In this document: positions 53,434 to 62,569 of the stretch, piece after piece
Layout of the letters: each line of letters begins with the position of its first letter
Position numbering within the stretch: the first letter of the stretch is position 1
Assembly: GCA_938035945.1 (NCBI GenBank)
Contig: CALHOU010000078.1
Location: 1-64,000, forward strand
Reading direction: 5' to 3'
DNA length: 64,000 nt
DNA from: an uncultured Granulosicoccaceae bacterium
Lineage (GTDB): Bacteria; Pseudomonadota; Gammaproteobacteria; Granulosicoccales; Granulosicoccaceae
Position numbers and translations under genes: made by a program
Notes under the pieces: generated by a model
The model's input: the letters and a program-made list of their open reading frames with translations, nothing else
Database searches by the model: none
Told to the model about the DNA's origin: nothing

Positions 53434-53892
53434 TTAAATTTCAGCTTTCATCGCACGCCAAGAGCCTGAACAGCCAAAAATATCCGCCCAAGTACCGGCA
53501 AGATCTGCCCCATCAACCACGCCTTCGTAGCTGGCAACGACCGATCCGTCTTCAATGGCAAAACCACCAGTGATACTGCCATCTTCATTAATGGTGCCGG
53601 TGACATCGAGAACCACATTGACGATTCCGGTGATGGTGCGATTTGTCACCGTTAACGTGCCATCAACTGGCTCACTGCACTCCGGCACAGCCGCGACAGC
53701 TTCACTCAATGACACATCTACTGTGTAGTCACCGTTGAGATCGATTGTTCCGGGGTCTACAATACCGGGGTCCACCATGCCAGAGTCGGTTTCATCCGGA
53801 CTAACTTGTGGACTCGTGCTGCTGCTTGAGCAGCCCGCGACAAGCGTTCCCGAAACCAGAACAGTGCAAATTAATCTCAATGTATTGTTCAT
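53434..53892 (-). CDS. Small secreted lipoprotein of unknown function
   Basis: The 152-residue product has a lipoprotein signal (MNNTLRLICTVLVSGTLVAGC, lipobox LVAGC, Cys21), then a Ser-rich and Asp/Pro/Gly linker (SSSSTSPQVSPDETDSG and VDPGIVDPGTID), and a predicted beta-rich domain (GDYTVDVSLSEAVAAVP to the end) with many Gly, Asp and Thr residues and two conserved-looking Cys. I chose the ATG at 53892 because GGAGC lies 7 nt upstream; an earlier in-frame Met would put a non-signal sequence first. I do not recognise the domain. It lies between the tRNA array promoter and the ISC operon, on the same strand as iscX, with 106 bp between. Confidence 0.72.
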   Translation of the reverse strand: MNNTLRLICTVLVSGTLVAGCSSSSTSPQVSPDETDSGMVDPGIVDPGTIDLNGDYTVDVSLSEAVAAVPECSEPVDGTLTVTNRTITGIVNVVLDVTGTINEDGSITGGFAIEDGSVVASYEGVVDGADLAGTWADIFGCSGSWRAMKAEI

Positions 53893-53998
53893 GTAATTGC
53901 TCCAGATAGGTATTTTTGCTCTATGCCTTTGAGGGTAGCACGTAATGGACAATTACCAAAAAGGCCTAGCCCGTCATTACACCGGAGCTTGATGCCTT

Positions 53999-54193
53999 TC
54001 ACTCTTTCTCTTCAATCCAATTCATTTGGATAGATTCGAGAATGCGTTCCGAGGACTTTTCAGGATCGTCATCAAATCCATCCAACGCCATCACCCACGC
54101 ATGCAGATCGGTAAAACGCACTAATTGCGGATCGACATCGGGGTGCGCGTCTAAAAGTTCAATCGCAATATCTAATGTATCGGTCCACTTCAT
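53999..54193 (-). CDS. iscX: Fe-S assembly protein IscX
   Basis: The 64-residue acidic protein (KWTDTLDIAIELLDAHPDVDPQLVRFTDLHAWVMAL) is the YfhJ/IscX family, which binds IscS and iron and tunes cluster assembly. The family signature FTDLHAWV and the C-terminal ESIQMNWIEEK are present. Its ATG overlaps the fdx stop by 1 nt (TAATG), so the two are translationally coupled. It is the last gene of the ISC operon, as in E. coli. Confidence 0.95.
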   Translation of the reverse strand: MKWTDTLDIAIELLDAHPDVDPQLVRFTDLHAWVMALDGFDDDPEKSSERILESIQMNWIEEKE

Positions 54194-54531
54194 TAGTGAT
54201 TCTCCGACACCATGTTAATGGTGTATTTAGGTATCTCTATAACCAAGTCATCGTCTTCGACTATGGCTTGACAACTCAAACGCGAATCGGGATCAAGCCC
54301 CCATGCTTTATCAAGATAATCTTCTTCTAATTCATCGGCTTCTTCAAGCGAATCCAAGCCAACGCGCACATGCACATGACAGGTTGTACAAGCGCATGAT
54401 TTTTCGCATGCATGTTCAATATCAACATCGTTACGCAACAGCGCATCACACACGGACACGCCAGAATCGACGGTGAAGCTTGTACCTTCAGGGCAAAGCT
54501 CAGGATGGGGTTTTACTGTGATCGTTGGCAT
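54193..54531 (-). CDS. fdx: ISC-type [2Fe-2S] ferredoxin
   Basis: The 112-residue adrenodoxin-type ferredoxin supplies electrons for Fe-S cluster assembly on IscU. The four cluster Cys are in CEKSCACTTCHVHV (first three) and LSCQAIV (fourth). VCDALLRNDVDIEHACEKSC and LDKAWGLDPDSRLSCQ are typical of the isc-encoded class rather than plant-type ferredoxins. It lies between hscA and iscX in conserved order. Confidence 0.97.
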   Translation of the reverse strand: MPTITVKPHPELCPEGTSFTVDSGVSVCDALLRNDVDIEHACEKSCACTTCHVHVRVGLDSLEEADELEEDYLDKAWGLDPDSRLSCQAIVEDDDLVIEIPKYTINMVSENH

Positions 54532-54570
54532 TTGGATGATCTCGTTGACCTTGTTTGATGTCGGTTTAAT

Positions 54571-56481
54571 TTATGAATCAGATAAATCGTCTGCAGAGAC
54601 AAGCGAGCGTTCCAGCTCTTCTAGTTCTTGCCCAGCCATAAGTTGTTTAACGCTTGCGTTCATTCGGCGCTCAACAAATGCACTGCTGCCCGCCTCTAAT
54701 TTTTCTATCGCTTGTTTTATTGCATCACTGCTATCTTGTTCCAGCGATTGTTTTAAATTCTCGATTAAGGCATCGACATCGCTTCGTTCATCGGCAGTCA
54801 AATGCTGATCACCATCGGCGGCTAACGCACTGCCAATCGCTTCAATAACACGACTGCCCTCGACTTTTTGTTCTGCCAATGCTCTTTTACGAACATCTTC
54901 CGATGCATGCTCTATCGACGCTTTGAGCATCTGTTCGATTTCACCATCGCTTAAACCATAGGACGGTTTAACGTCGATACTGGCCAATACACCAGACTCT
55001 TTTTCGAGCGCACTAACCATTAACAATCCATCGGCATCTACCTGAAACAATACCTGAATCCGACAAGCTCCGGCTGTGCGTGCTGGTATATCACGCAATT
55101 CGAAATTAGCCAACGAGCGGCAATCAGACACGAGCTCACGCTCACCTTGTACAACGTGCAAAGCCATTGCTGTTTGACCGTCTTTATAAGTCGTAAATTC
55201 TTGCGCCCGAGCAATAGGAATAGTGGTGTTGCGCGGAATAATTTTTTCAACCAATCCGCCCATGGTTTCCAATCCTAACGACAACGGAATAACATCTAAC
55301 AAGAGCAATTCACTATCAGGCTTATTACCAGCAAGTACATCGGCCTGAATTGCCGCACCTATTGCAACGACTTGGTCAGGGTCGATATCGGTCAACACGG
55401 TTTGGTCGAAAAACTGACTGACTCTTTCACGCACCAAGGGCACACGGGTTGAACCACCGACCATAACCACAGCTTGCACATCGGTTTTGGCGATACCTGC
55501 ATCGCGAATCACTTGCCTGCACGGGGCCAGCGTTTTTTTGAACATCGGTTCTATGATGTCGTTGAATTGCTGCACACTTAGCTCACCTTTAAAGGTAATG
55601 TCAGCGTTGAGTTTTAATTCGTACGGTGCAAGCATTGCAGACGATAGCGTCTCTTTTACCGAACGGGCCAAACGCAGAAGCTGTCGACGCGCCCCTTGAT
55701 CAGGTAGTTGGCTAACACCGGCTTGAGCCTGAATCCAGTCGGCAACGGCGTTGTCGAAATCATCGCCACCAAGTGCGGTATTACCAGCCGTTGCTAACAC
55801 CTCAAACACACCGCGTTGCATTTTCAGCAAGGAAATATCAAAGGTGCCGCCGCCTAAATCATAGATAGCAACAACTCCATCAGTGCCGCTATCTAAACCA
55901 TAAGCGACCGCTGCGGCCGTTGGTTCGTTAAGCAAGCGAAGCACGTGAATACCAGATAACGCAGCCGCATCTTTAGTAGCTTGTCGTTGCGCATCATCGA
56001 AATAGGCCGGCACAGTTATAACGGCGCCGACCAGATCACCACCGAGTGTTTGTTCTGCGGTTAAGCGTAGTTCGGACAAAATAGCCGCAGAAACATCGAT
56101 GGCCGTTTTTTCACCTGCCGCGGTTTTGAACGCCGGAATGGAGCCGCCGTCATAATTAAATTGATAGTGCTCGGCTAGCCAGGATTCACGCACATCATCC
56201 GCACCTTTACCCATTAAACGTTTTGCTGAACGGATGGTGTTGAACGGATCGTCAGCGGCTTTTTCCTGCGCTGCGTTGCCAATCACTGACGCGTGCTTAT
56301 CGCTGTAGTGCACAACCGACGGAATAGACCATTGATCGTTTGCATCTTTTAAGACTGACGCGGAACCGCTAATAACTGAGGCAACTAAGGAATTGGTTGT
56401 GCCCAGGTCAATTCCGACAGCAAGTCTTCTCTGGTGAGGAGCTTGCGATTGTCCAGGTTCAGATATTTGCAGCAATGCCAT
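54571..56481 (-). CDS. hscA: Fe-S protein assembly chaperone HscA
   Basis: The 636-residue Hsp70 homologue helps transfer clusters from IscU to apo-proteins. It has the Hsp70 ATPase ([77 protein letters not shown]), linker and substrate-binding domain ([33 protein letters not shown]). The C-terminus is shorter than DnaK, as usual for HscA. It follows hscB after 94 bp that contain a tandem palindromic repeat. It ends the hscBA pair, and fdx comes next. Confidence 0.97.
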   Translation of the reverse strand: MALLQISEPGQSQAPHQRRLAVGIDLGTTNSLVASVISGSASVLKDANDQWSIPSVVHYSDKHASVIGNAAQEKAADDPFNTIRSAKRLMGKGADDVRESWLAEHYQFNYDGGSIPAFKTAAGEKTAIDVSAAILSELRLTAEQTLGGDLVGAVITVPAYFDDAQRQATKDAAALSGIHVLRLLNEPTAAAVAYGLDSGTDGVVAIYDLGGGTFDISLLKMQRGVFEVLATAGNTALGGDDFDNAVADWIQAQAGVSQLPDQGARRQLLRLARSVKETLSSAMLAPYELKLNADITFKGELSVQQFNDIIEPMFKKTLAPCRQVIRDAGIAKTDVQAVVMVGGSTRVPLVRERVSQFFDQTVLTDIDPDQVVAIGAAIQADVLAGNKPDSELLLLDVIPLSLGLETMGGLVEKIIPRNTTIPIARAQEFTTYKDGQTAMALHVVQGERELVSDCRSLANFELRDIPARTAGACRIQVLFQVDADGLLMVSALEKESGVLASIDVKPSYGLSDGEIEQMLKASIEHASEDVRKRALAEQKVEGSRVIEAIGSALAADGDQHLTADERSDVDALIENLKQSLEQDSSDAIKQAIEKLEAGSSAFVERRMNASVKQLMAGQELEELERSLVSADDLSDS

Positions 56482-56509
56482 TAACTTGTAAACCTATTCT
56501 CTAATTGCT

Positions 56510-56587
56510 GATGCGCTAAAGCGCATCTTTGATACTAGAGATGCGCTAAAGCGCATCTTCGATACTAGTGATGCGCTAAAGCGCATC
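56510..56587. repeat. Three tandem copies of a palindromic 30-bp element between hscB and hscA
   Basis: The 18-bp palindrome GATGCGCTAAAGCGCATC occurs exactly three times, at 56510-56527, 56540-56557 and 56570-56587, with 12-bp spacers (TTTGATACTAGA and TTCGATACTAGT), giving an exact 30-bp period. The right-most copy contains the last codons and stop of hscB (Asp-Ala-Leu-stop). Each copy can form a 7-bp hairpin with a 4-nt loop in RNA. Confidence 0.92.
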
Positions 56588-57115
56588 ATCGAGCCGTGCT
56601 TCTTGAGCTTGAACCTCAGAATTTAATTTTTCCAGAAACTGCCATTGTCGTACAACTGTGCGCGCCTCAGTCCAGTCAGCATTGTTGGCAGCGCTAGTAA
56701 ACGCGCTTTCACTATCGCGTCGCCCATTGTTTAACTGAGCGCTGATTTTATCCAATGCTGCATATGGGTCGGCTGCATCTGGCGCATCGCCCAAGGCTTC
56801 GCGCAATTCCATTTGTTCCATTAAAAACATCGGCGACATTTGCGTATCGGTCTCTTCGTCTAAAGAAATACCATGCAAAGACAGCAAATAAGATGCTCGA
56901 CTCAAGGGTTTTGATAATGCCTGATACGCCTCATTCACAAAGCTTGCAGCTTGCATCGACCAGCGTCGTTCGGCATCGGATGCGGAAGCGAATTTATCCG
57001 GATGCAAATAACGCTGCAACGAACGAAATCGTGTATCGAGATGATCTTGCGATACAACGTATTGGACCGGCAACTCAAACAGCTCAAAATAATTATTCGA
57101 AAAATCGACCTGCAT
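56576..57115 (-). CDS. hscB: J-domain co-chaperone HscB
   Basis: The 179-residue protein activates HscA ATPase and delivers IscU to it. It has the N-terminal J domain with the HPD motif (YLHPDKFA) after NYFELFELPVQYVV, AASFVNEAYQALSKPLSRASYLLSLHG in the J-domain end, and a C-terminal three-helix IscU-binding region (MFLMEQMELREALGD, VVRQWQFLEKLNSEVQAQEARL). Its last codons Asp-Asp-Ala-Leu lie inside a tandemly repeated palindrome. It follows iscA by 99 bp, where a terminator-like hairpin sits. Confidence 0.96.
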   Translation of the reverse strand: MQVDFSNNYFELFELPVQYVVSQDHLDTRFRSLQRYLHPDKFASASDAERRWSMQAASFVNEAYQALSKPLSRASYLLSLHGISLDEETDTQMSPMFLMEQMELREALGDAPDAADPYAALDKISAQLNNGRRDSESAFTSAANNADWTEARTVVRQWQFLEKLNSEVQAQEARLDDAL

Positions 57116-57150
57116 TGACGAAGTGCTTCTTTACCCTAGGGATTTGATGA

Positions 57151-57183
57151 TAAAACGAAAGACGGCCCGATGCACGGGCCGTC
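57151..57183 (-). terminator. Terminator-like hairpin between iscA and hscB
   Basis: A perfect 9-bp stem, GACGGCCCG (57161-57169) with CGGGCCGTC (57175-57183), loop of 5, is followed on the minus strand by TTTCGTTTT. It lies 32 bp after the iscA stop and 46 bp before hscB. It could limit read-through from iscRSUA into hscBA-fdx-iscX. Confidence 0.7.
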
Positions 57184-57214
57184 AGCAGTACTTTTTACAA
57201 GACTGCAAAGAGAA

Positions 57215-57538
57215 TCAGATATTGAAACTCTCCCCACAACCACATTCATCTTTAACGTTCGGGTTATTAAACTGAAAACCTTCGTTCAGCCCTTCTTTGG
57301 CAAAGTCCAATTCAGTTCCATCGAGATACGCCAGACTTTTCTGATCGACAACCACTTTAATATCGTGTTGTTCAAACACGGCATCATTTGCGGCGACTTC
57401 ATCGGCAAATTCAAGAACGTAAGCCATTCCCGAACAACCCGTGGTGCGCACAGCTAAACGTAGCCCAATGCCTTTACCGCGTTTTTCGATATAGCTCCTG
57501 ACATGCTCAGCAGCTCTTTCTGTCATTGTGATCGCCAT
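57215..57538 (-). CDS. iscA: Iron-sulfur carrier IscA
   Basis: The 107-residue A-type carrier has the three conserved Cys: one in [13 protein letters not shown] and the pair in [11 protein letters not shown] at the C-terminus. It begins [29 protein letters not shown]. It accepts clusters or iron and passes them to target proteins. The order iscU-iscA-hscB is conserved, with an 89-bp gap after iscU. Confidence 0.97.
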   Translation of the reverse strand: MAITMTERAAEHVRSYIEKRGKGIGLRLAVRTTGCSGMAYVLEFADEVAANDAVFEQHDIKVVVDQKSLAYLDGTELDFAKEGLNEGFQFNNPNVKDECGCGESFNI

Positions 57539-57616
57539 AACATACTCCCTACGAAACTACTCACGTAATTCTATCTAATACCTTCAAGCAATACCGTCAC
57601 GCAAGCACTCTACAAA

Positions 57617-57638
57617 CCAGCGCAATTTTACGCGCTGG
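57617..57638 (-). other. Hairpin enclosing the iscU stop codon
   Basis: CCAGCGC (57617-57623) and GCGCTGG (57632-57638) form a 7-bp stem whose 8-nt loop contains the iscU stop (57628-57630). It could shape mRNA stability or processing between iscU and iscA. It lacks a T-run. Confidence 0.5.
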
Positions 57639-58035
57639 CTTTTACAGTGCTTTGCTCTTCACGCTTGGCTTTTATATCAGCAATTGCCGCGGCTATCGCA
57701 TCTTCAGCCAACACAGAGCAGTGAATTTTCACTGGTGGTAGAGCCAACTCTTCTACAATTTCAGAGTTCTTGATTGCCGCAACTTCGTCCAGGGTTTTGC
57801 CCTTCACCATTTCGGTGACCAACGAAGAAGATGCGATAGCAGAACCGCAACCGTAGGTTTTGAATTTTGCGTCTTCAACGACACCATCTTCAGATACTTT
57901 GATTTGCAGACGCATAACATCGCCACACGCAGGTGCGCCGACCATACCAGTGCCAACATTGGGATCGTCTTTATCGAGAACACCAACATTGCGTGGGTTT
58001 TCGTAGTGATCAAGAACTTTGTCGCTATAAGCCAT
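57628..58035 (-). CDS. iscU: Fe-S cluster scaffold IscU
   Basis: The 135-residue scaffold builds [2Fe-2S] clusters with sulfur from IscS. The three cluster Cys are in GAPACGDVMRL, KTYGCGSAIASSS and KIHCSVLAEDAI, and the LPPVK motif recognised by HscA is present just before the last. It begins MAYSDKVLDHYENPRNVG. Complete and of typical length. It follows iscS by 100 bp. Confidence 0.97.
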   Translation of the reverse strand: MAYSDKVLDHYENPRNVGVLDKDDPNVGTGMVGAPACGDVMRLQIKVSEDGVVEDAKFKTYGCGSAIASSSLVTEMVKGKTLDEVAAIKNSEIVEELALPPVKIHCSVLAEDAIAAAIADIKAKREEQSTVKASA

Positions 58036-58135
58036 TTGTTTCTCCAGTACTACTCGGTTATGTAGCGGCCAATCTCATGATTGAAATTACCGCCAAGTTC
58101 AAAATTAATATACTTAAAGTGCGTACGACTTAGGT

Positions 58136-59371
58136 TTAATGGTGCGCCCATTCAACCGAATCAAGATCGACACCGTCTTTGAACATATCCCATAATGGGG
58201 ACAGTTCGCGCAGTTTTTCAACCGCTTCGCGTACTTTTTCGATAGTGAAGTCTACCTCTTCTTCGGTGCTAAATCGCCCCATGGTAAAGCGGATTGAACT
58301 GTGAGCCAGCTCATCGTTTCGCCCAATAGCACGTAACACGTAGGAGGGTTCAAGGCTTGAGCTTGTGCAAGCAGACCCACTGGATACGGCGATATCTTTT
58401 AGCGACATAATCAGGCTCTCACCTTCAACAAAGTTAAAGCTGATATTCAAGTTGCCAGGTATACGTTGTTCAAGGTCGCCATTGAGGTAGATCTCTTCCA
58501 TGTCTTTAACGCCATTCCATAGACGGTCGCGCAAGACTCGCATGCGCGCAGTTTCCGCAGTCATCTCTTCGCGAGCAATACGAAACGCCTCGCCCATACC
58601 AACAATTTGGTGGGTTGCCAAAGTACCTGAACGCATTCCGCGCTCGTGACCGCCACCGTGAATTTGCGCTTCAAGGCGAACACGCGGCTTACGTCGAACA
58701 TATAGGGCGCCAATGCCTTTCGGGCCATACACTTTGTGTGCGCACAACGACATAAGATCAACATTCATCTCATCGACATCGATGGCGACTTTGCCTGGAC
58801 TTTGCGCAGCATCAACATGGAAGATAATGCCCTTTTCGCGTGTAATTGCACCAATTGCAGCTATGTCCTGAATAACACCAATTTCATTGTTAACGTGCAT
58901 GATAGACACAACGGTTGTGTCTTCGCGAATTTCCTTTTTAAACGCTTCGATATCGAGCAAGCCATTTTCCATAGGGTCCATGTAGCTGACTTCGAATCCA
59001 TCACGCTCTAGTTGACGACAGGTATCGAGCACCGCTTTGTGCTCTGTCTTCATAGTGATGATGTGCTTGCCTTTCTTTTGGTTAAAAAGTGCAGCCCCTT
59101 TGATTGCAAGGTTGTCTGATTCGGTTGCACCAGAGGTCCAAATAATTTCTTTCGGCACAGCACCAATTAGTTCAGCAACGTTGCGGCGTGCTTCTTCAAC
59201 AGCTTCTTCTGCTCTCCAACCAAAAGGATGCGAGCGCGAAGCTGGATTACCGAAGTTGCCCTGCAAGGTGAGGCACTCAGCCATACTCTTTGCAACACGC
59301 TCATCTACAGGCGTGGTTGCAGAGTAGTCAAGATAGATCGGAATATTTAAAGTACTCACTTTTTGGCTCAC
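58136..59371 (-). CDS. iscS: Cysteine desulfurase IscS
   Basis: The 411-residue PLP enzyme takes sulfur from cysteine as a persulfide for Fe-S clusters and tRNA thiolation. It starts with [17 protein letters not shown] and includes [50 protein letters not shown], the PLP-Lys in [18 protein letters not shown], and the catalytic Cys loop [21 protein letters not shown]. Length and C-terminus ([12 protein letters not shown]) match class I desulfurases. It follows iscR by 61 bp. Confidence 0.97.
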   Translation of the reverse strand: MSQKVSTLNIPIYLDYSATTPVDERVAKSMAECLTLQGNFGNPASRSHPFGWRAEEAVEEARRNVAELIGAVPKEIIWTSGATESDNLAIKGAALFNQKKGKHIITMKTEHKAVLDTCRQLERDGFEVSYMDPMENGLLDIEAFKKEIREDTTVVSIMHVNNEIGVIQDIAAIGAITREKGIIFHVDAAQSPGKVAIDVDEMNVDLMSLCAHKVYGPKGIGALYVRRKPRVRLEAQIHGGGHERGMRSGTLATHQIVGMGEAFRIAREEMTAETARMRVLRDRLWNGVKDMEEIYLNGDLEQRIPGNLNISFNFVEGESLIMSLKDIAVSSGSACTSSSLEPSYVLRAIGRNDELAHSSIRFTMGRFSTEEEVDFTIEKVREAVEKLRELSPLWDMFKDGVDLDSVEWAHH

Positions 59372-59432
59372 CTTTTACGTATATGTTTCGCGACTGTTTA
59401 TCGGTCGCTTAAAGTTTTTTACTGATTCGTTT

Positions 59433-59948
59433 CTAGCTGCTTTGCTGCGCTTCTGCATAGTCTGCCCGCTCACGCTGACCGACTCGATCACGTTGCAATA
59501 AAACCTGATCTTGCATTTGATCTTGACGCAGAGCAACCGTCTTGACGCTTTGTTTGTCGATTAAGTCTTGTAACGATACACCACTTAAAAATTCTTCTAT
59601 TTGCTCACTGAGACCTTCCCATAAGTCATGGGTTAGGCAGCGACCATGACTGTGGCAGTTTTCCTTGCCGGCACATTGAGTTGCATCCACCGATTCGTTA
59701 ACCGCCATGATAATTTCAGAGATCGCAACTTCGTCCAAGCCACGAGCCACACGGTACCCACCGCCAGGACCGCGCGTACTGGCAACCAAGCCCTGCTTGC
59801 GCAATCTTGAAAACAACTGCTCAAGATAGGACAACGAAATTTCCTGCCGACTGGAGATCTCTGCTAGTGATACTGGGCCGGTCCGTGCGTGCAGCGCCAA
59901 GTCAAGCATGGCGGTTACGGCGTATCTACCTTTTGTGGTTAGTTTCAT
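59433..59948 (-). CDS. iscR: Iron-sulfur cluster regulator IscR
   Basis: The 171-residue Rrf2-family regulator binds a [2Fe-2S] cluster and represses its own operon when clusters are plentiful. It has the winged helix ([53 protein letters not shown]), and the cluster Cys in [21 protein letters not shown]. The first gene of the ISC operon, it lies downstream of an operator that fits the IscR type-1 site. The last 40 residues are Gln-rich ([22 protein letters not shown]), unlike short forms. Confidence 0.97.
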   Translation of the reverse strand: MKLTTKGRYAVTAMLDLALHARTGPVSLAEISSRQEISLSYLEQLFSRLRKQGLVASTRGPGGGYRVARGLDEVAISEIIMAVNESVDATQCAGKENCHSHGRCLTHDLWEGLSEQIEEFLSGVSLQDLIDKQSVKTVALRQDQMQDQVLLQRDRVGQRERADYAEAQQSS

Positions 59949-59976
59949 GAGAAGTCACAAACCCTTAATTAGCTTC

Positions 59977-60010
59977 ATTTTGGCATTGTCCGACTAATTT
60001 AGTCAAGTAT
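59977..60010 (-). promoter_or_regulatory. iscR promoter with IscR type-1 operator
   Basis: The palindrome GACTAATTTAGTC at 59992-60004 matches the core of the IscR type-1 motif (GACTRWWWYAGTC) exactly, with partly symmetric flanks. On the minus strand it overlaps TTGACT (60006-60001) as -35 with CAAAAT (59982-59977) as a weak -10 at 18-bp spacing. This fits autorepression by holo-IscR. Leader about 20 nt. Confidence 0.75.
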
Positions 60011-60027
60011 TATTCAGCTAAGTTCCG

Positions 60028-60783
60028 CTATGAACCTTCGGTTCCGGTACGAGAATGTCCAGCTTGCCGATCACAACCACAAATGCTTCTCAATTCGGCA
60101 ACTTCGGCGCGCAGTTCGACGAGCTCCTGCTGCAATTCTGCCAGCCCTACTACCGCATCGTCCTCGATCTCACCTGCCACAGCATAGGCATCAAATTTTG
60201 GCTTTGGCTGCGCTTTTTGAGCTTCGGACTCGCCGCTTTTCACCATTTCAAGGCAATTCGCGTTTTCATCCTGGCAGCGCACCACCCGGCCAGGTACACC
60301 GACGACGGTCGCCCCTTGTGGCACTGCATCCAAAACCACGGCATTGGAACCGATACGCGAATTCGCACCAACCAGAAATGGACCGAGGATTTTGGCACCA
60401 GCCCCAACCACGACGTTATCGCCAAGCGTTGGATGGCGCTTACCTTCATCGAGGGTACGACCACCGAGGGTTACGCCTTGATACAGCGTGACATCGTCTC
60501 CAATTTCGGCGGTTTCGCCAATCACCACGCCAGTGCCGTGATCCACAAAGAATCGACGACCAATCTTGGCGCCAGGATGAATTTCAATACCGGTGAGCCA
60601 GCGGGCAATATTGCCTAGAAATCGCGCAGGCCAGCGCAGGCCAAGGTTCCACAGACCATGATTCATGCGGTGGAAGAGCATAGCGTGGACACCGGAGTAA
60701 CAGGTAAGCACGTCAAATAGATTGCGCGCTGCCGGATCACGATCAAAAACGCAGGCGACGTCTTCTTTAATAAGCTGCCACAT
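60028..60783 (-). CDS. cysE: Serine O-acetyltransferase CysE
   Basis: The 251-residue enzyme makes O-acetylserine from serine and acetyl-CoA, the first step of cysteine synthesis. The N-terminal helical part is short ([15 protein letters not shown]), as in EpsC-type enzymes. The left-handed beta-helix has [44 protein letters not shown] and [32 protein letters not shown]. The C-terminus adds a predicted coiled coil ([22 protein letters not shown]) and a Cys/Gly end. Placed just upstream of the ISC operon, it may help supply cysteine for IscS. This is a common arrangement in pseudomonads. Confidence 0.95.
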   Translation of the reverse strand: MWQLIKEDVACVFDRDPAARNLFDVLTCYSGVHAMLFHRMNHGLWNLGLRWPARFLGNIARWLTGIEIHPGAKIGRRFFVDHGTGVVIGETAEIGDDVTLYQGVTLGGRTLDEGKRHPTLGDNVVVGAGAKILGPFLVGANSRIGSNAVVLDAVPQGATVVGVPGRVVRCQDENANCLEMVKSGESEAQKAQPKPKFDAYAVAGEIEDDAVVGLAELQQELVELRAEVAELRSICGCDRQAGHSRTGTEGS

Positions 60784-60856
60784 CGCACCCTCTCGAGGTA
60801 GAAGTTAATTCCGATAAGTTTACTAGGTTATTATACGAATATGACCCTCATTTGGG

Positions 60857-61615
60857 TCAAGGTTCAGGCTTTTTTGGTGGAAACGGTTTTTCCGTAGCGG
60901 ATAAAATCCCACGAAAAATGTTTAGCTCCTTCTCGGTTGGGCGGTTCCGTTCGAAATAGCGCTTAATTCTTCGCATTAAGTGCCGTGGATTTGCCGGATC
61001 AAGAAAACCCGTTGTCACCATAATTCGGTGCAGATGATCATAAAAATGCTGCATTGACGCTCCGCTGGCCACGGCCTCCTGGTCATCCGTAAGCCCATTG
61101 GCCGGAGTTACCCAAACCTGATTTGAGGCCTGCGCACACTCATAGGCCACCACCTGCACGGCCGCACCAAGATTAAGGGAGCTAAAATCAGGGTTGCACG
61201 GTATGCGTAAAAGCCGCGTGCAGCGATCCATTTCCTCGTTGCTCAAGCCAGAGCGCTCACGACCAAACACCATCGCGGTTCGCACCGGTGAATCGGCGCG
61301 CTGGGTGTCGCTAACTATTTCGTTTGCTACCTCGCGACAGGCCATCACCGGCACAGCCAAGTGTCGATCGCGCGCGCTGGTGCCAATCACAGATTGGCAA
61401 TCACTCACGGCAGCATCGAGCGTGTCGTAGCGTTTCGCCTCGTGCAGAACACCATCGGCACCGGATGCCCGGGCTAACGCATCTTTGGTTAGGTGGCCAC
61501 AACAGTCAACCAACCGCAACTCCGAATACCCCATATTTTTGATCGCACGCGCTGCTGCGCCTATATTACCGGAGTGAGTTGTGCCGACTAATACAAAAAC
61601 GAGTTCCAAGTTCAT
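60857..61615 (-). CDS. trmJ: tRNA (cytidine/uridine-2'-O-)-methyltransferase TrmJ
   Basis: The 252-residue SPOUT enzyme methylates the ribose of nucleotide 32 in several tRNAs. It shows the SPOUT motifs FVLVGTTHSGNIGAAARAIKNMGYSELRLVD near the N-terminus, TAMVFGRERSGLSNEEMDRC and IPCNPDFSSLNLGAAVQVVAYEC (SAM-binding knot). A C-terminal helical segment with RRIKRYFERNRPTEKELNIFRGIL is typical of TrmJ. It lies between suhB and cysE; divergent from suhB. Confidence 0.93.
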   Translation of the reverse strand: MNLELVFVLVGTTHSGNIGAAARAIKNMGYSELRLVDCCGHLTKDALARASGADGVLHEAKRYDTLDAAVSDCQSVIGTSARDRHLAVPVMACREVANEIVSDTQRADSPVRTAMVFGRERSGLSNEEMDRCTRLLRIPCNPDFSSLNLGAAVQVVAYECAQASNQVWVTPANGLTDDQEAVASGASMQHFYDHLHRIMVTTGFLDPANPRHLMRRIKRYFERNRPTEKELNIFRGILSATEKPFPPKKPEP

Positions 61616-61704
61616 GCGCCAATTCTACTTAAACAAAAGCAATCGGGCGCACAAATCGAATAGGCATTACAATACCGACCCATTCCATCGACAACGAAAC
61701 TCTC

Positions 61705-62517
61705 ATGCACCCGATGCTGAACATCGGCATCCGCGCTGCTCGCGCGGCCGGTAATGTCATAACCCGCAACATGGACAGAGTGGACACTCTGCAAGTGGAC
61801 CAAAAGTCACGCAACGATTTTGTTAGCGATGTTGATCGCGGCGCCGAAGCTGAAATCATTAATGTGTTGCGCAAGGCTTACCCCGATCACAGCATTCTGG
61901 CGGAAGAATCTGGCTTGATCGGTAATGCTGATGCAGAGTACCAATGGATTGTTGACCCACTCGATGGCACGACAAACTTTTTGCATGGCTACCCTTATTT
62001 CAGCGTATCCATTGCGCTGATGCATAAAAACAGAATTGACCAAGCCGTGGTGTACAACCCGGTTAGTCAAGATTTGTTTACTGCCAGTCGCGGCGATGGC
62101 GCTTGGCTTAACAGTAAACGCATACGCGTAAGTAAAACCAATCGTCTGGAAAAAGCCTTACTGGGTACGGGCTTCCCTTACCGCTCCGGTCAAGACCTTG
62201 ATTTTTATCAACGAACCATGCGCCACTACACCGAAAAATCCGGTGGTATCCGCAGAGCAGGATCGGCCGCGCTTGATTTAGCATCACTTGCAGCTGGTCG
62301 ACTCGATGGCGTTTGGTTGGTCGGCTTAAGCTCGTGGGACGTCGCAGCCGGTGCGCTAATAGTTCGCGAAGCCGGTGGATTGATTAATGATTTTTCTGGT
62401 GGTGATACATGGTTAGACAGTGGTGAAGTGCTCGCTGGAACACCAAAGGTGCATCATGAAATGCTTCAAGTGATGAAGCCATTGGTTGCGTCGAGAGATA
62501 AAAACAACGCGAAATAA
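61705..62517 (+). CDS. suhB: Inositol-1-monophosphatase family protein SuhB
   Basis: The 270-residue Mg-dependent phosphatase of the inositol monophosphatase family hydrolyses inositol phosphates, and in E. coli also aids rRNA transcription antitermination and ribosome assembly. Motifs present are SILAEESG, the metal site WIVDPLDGTTNFLHGYPYFSVSIAL, RRAGSAALDLASLAAGRLDGVW and SSWDVAAGALIVREAGG. The start ATG fits the family N-terminus (MLNIGIRAARAAGNVI). Divergent from trmJ and convergent with the coiled-coil gene. Confidence 0.95.
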   Translation: MHPMLNIGIRAARAAGNVITRNMDRVDTLQVDQKSRNDFVSDVDRGAEAEIINVLRKAYPDHSILAEESGLIGNADAEYQWIVDPLDGTTNFLHGYPYFSVSIALMHKNRIDQAVVYNPVSQDLFTASRGDGAWLNSKRIRVSKTNRLEKALLGTGFPYRSGQDLDFYQRTMRHYTEKSGGIRRAGSAALDLASLAAGRLDGVWLVGLSSWDVAAGALIVREAGGLINDFSGGDTWLDSGEVLAGTPKVHHEMLQVMKPLVASRDKNNAK

Positions 62518-62524
62518 TCAAACG

Positions 62525-62547
62525 CCGCCGAGCAGATGACTCGGCGG
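62525..62547. terminator. Terminator after suhB, shared with the convergent coiled-coil gene
   Basis: CCGCCGAG (62525-62532) pairs with CTCGGCGG (62540-62547) around a 7-nt loop, 8 bp after the suhB stop and 23 bp before the end of the convergent gene. T-rich stretches follow on both sides (TGATTTC; GTTTGATTATTT on the minus strand), so it may act in both directions. Confidence 0.72.
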
Positions 62548-62569
62548 TGATTTCAATAAGTTTTGCCCT

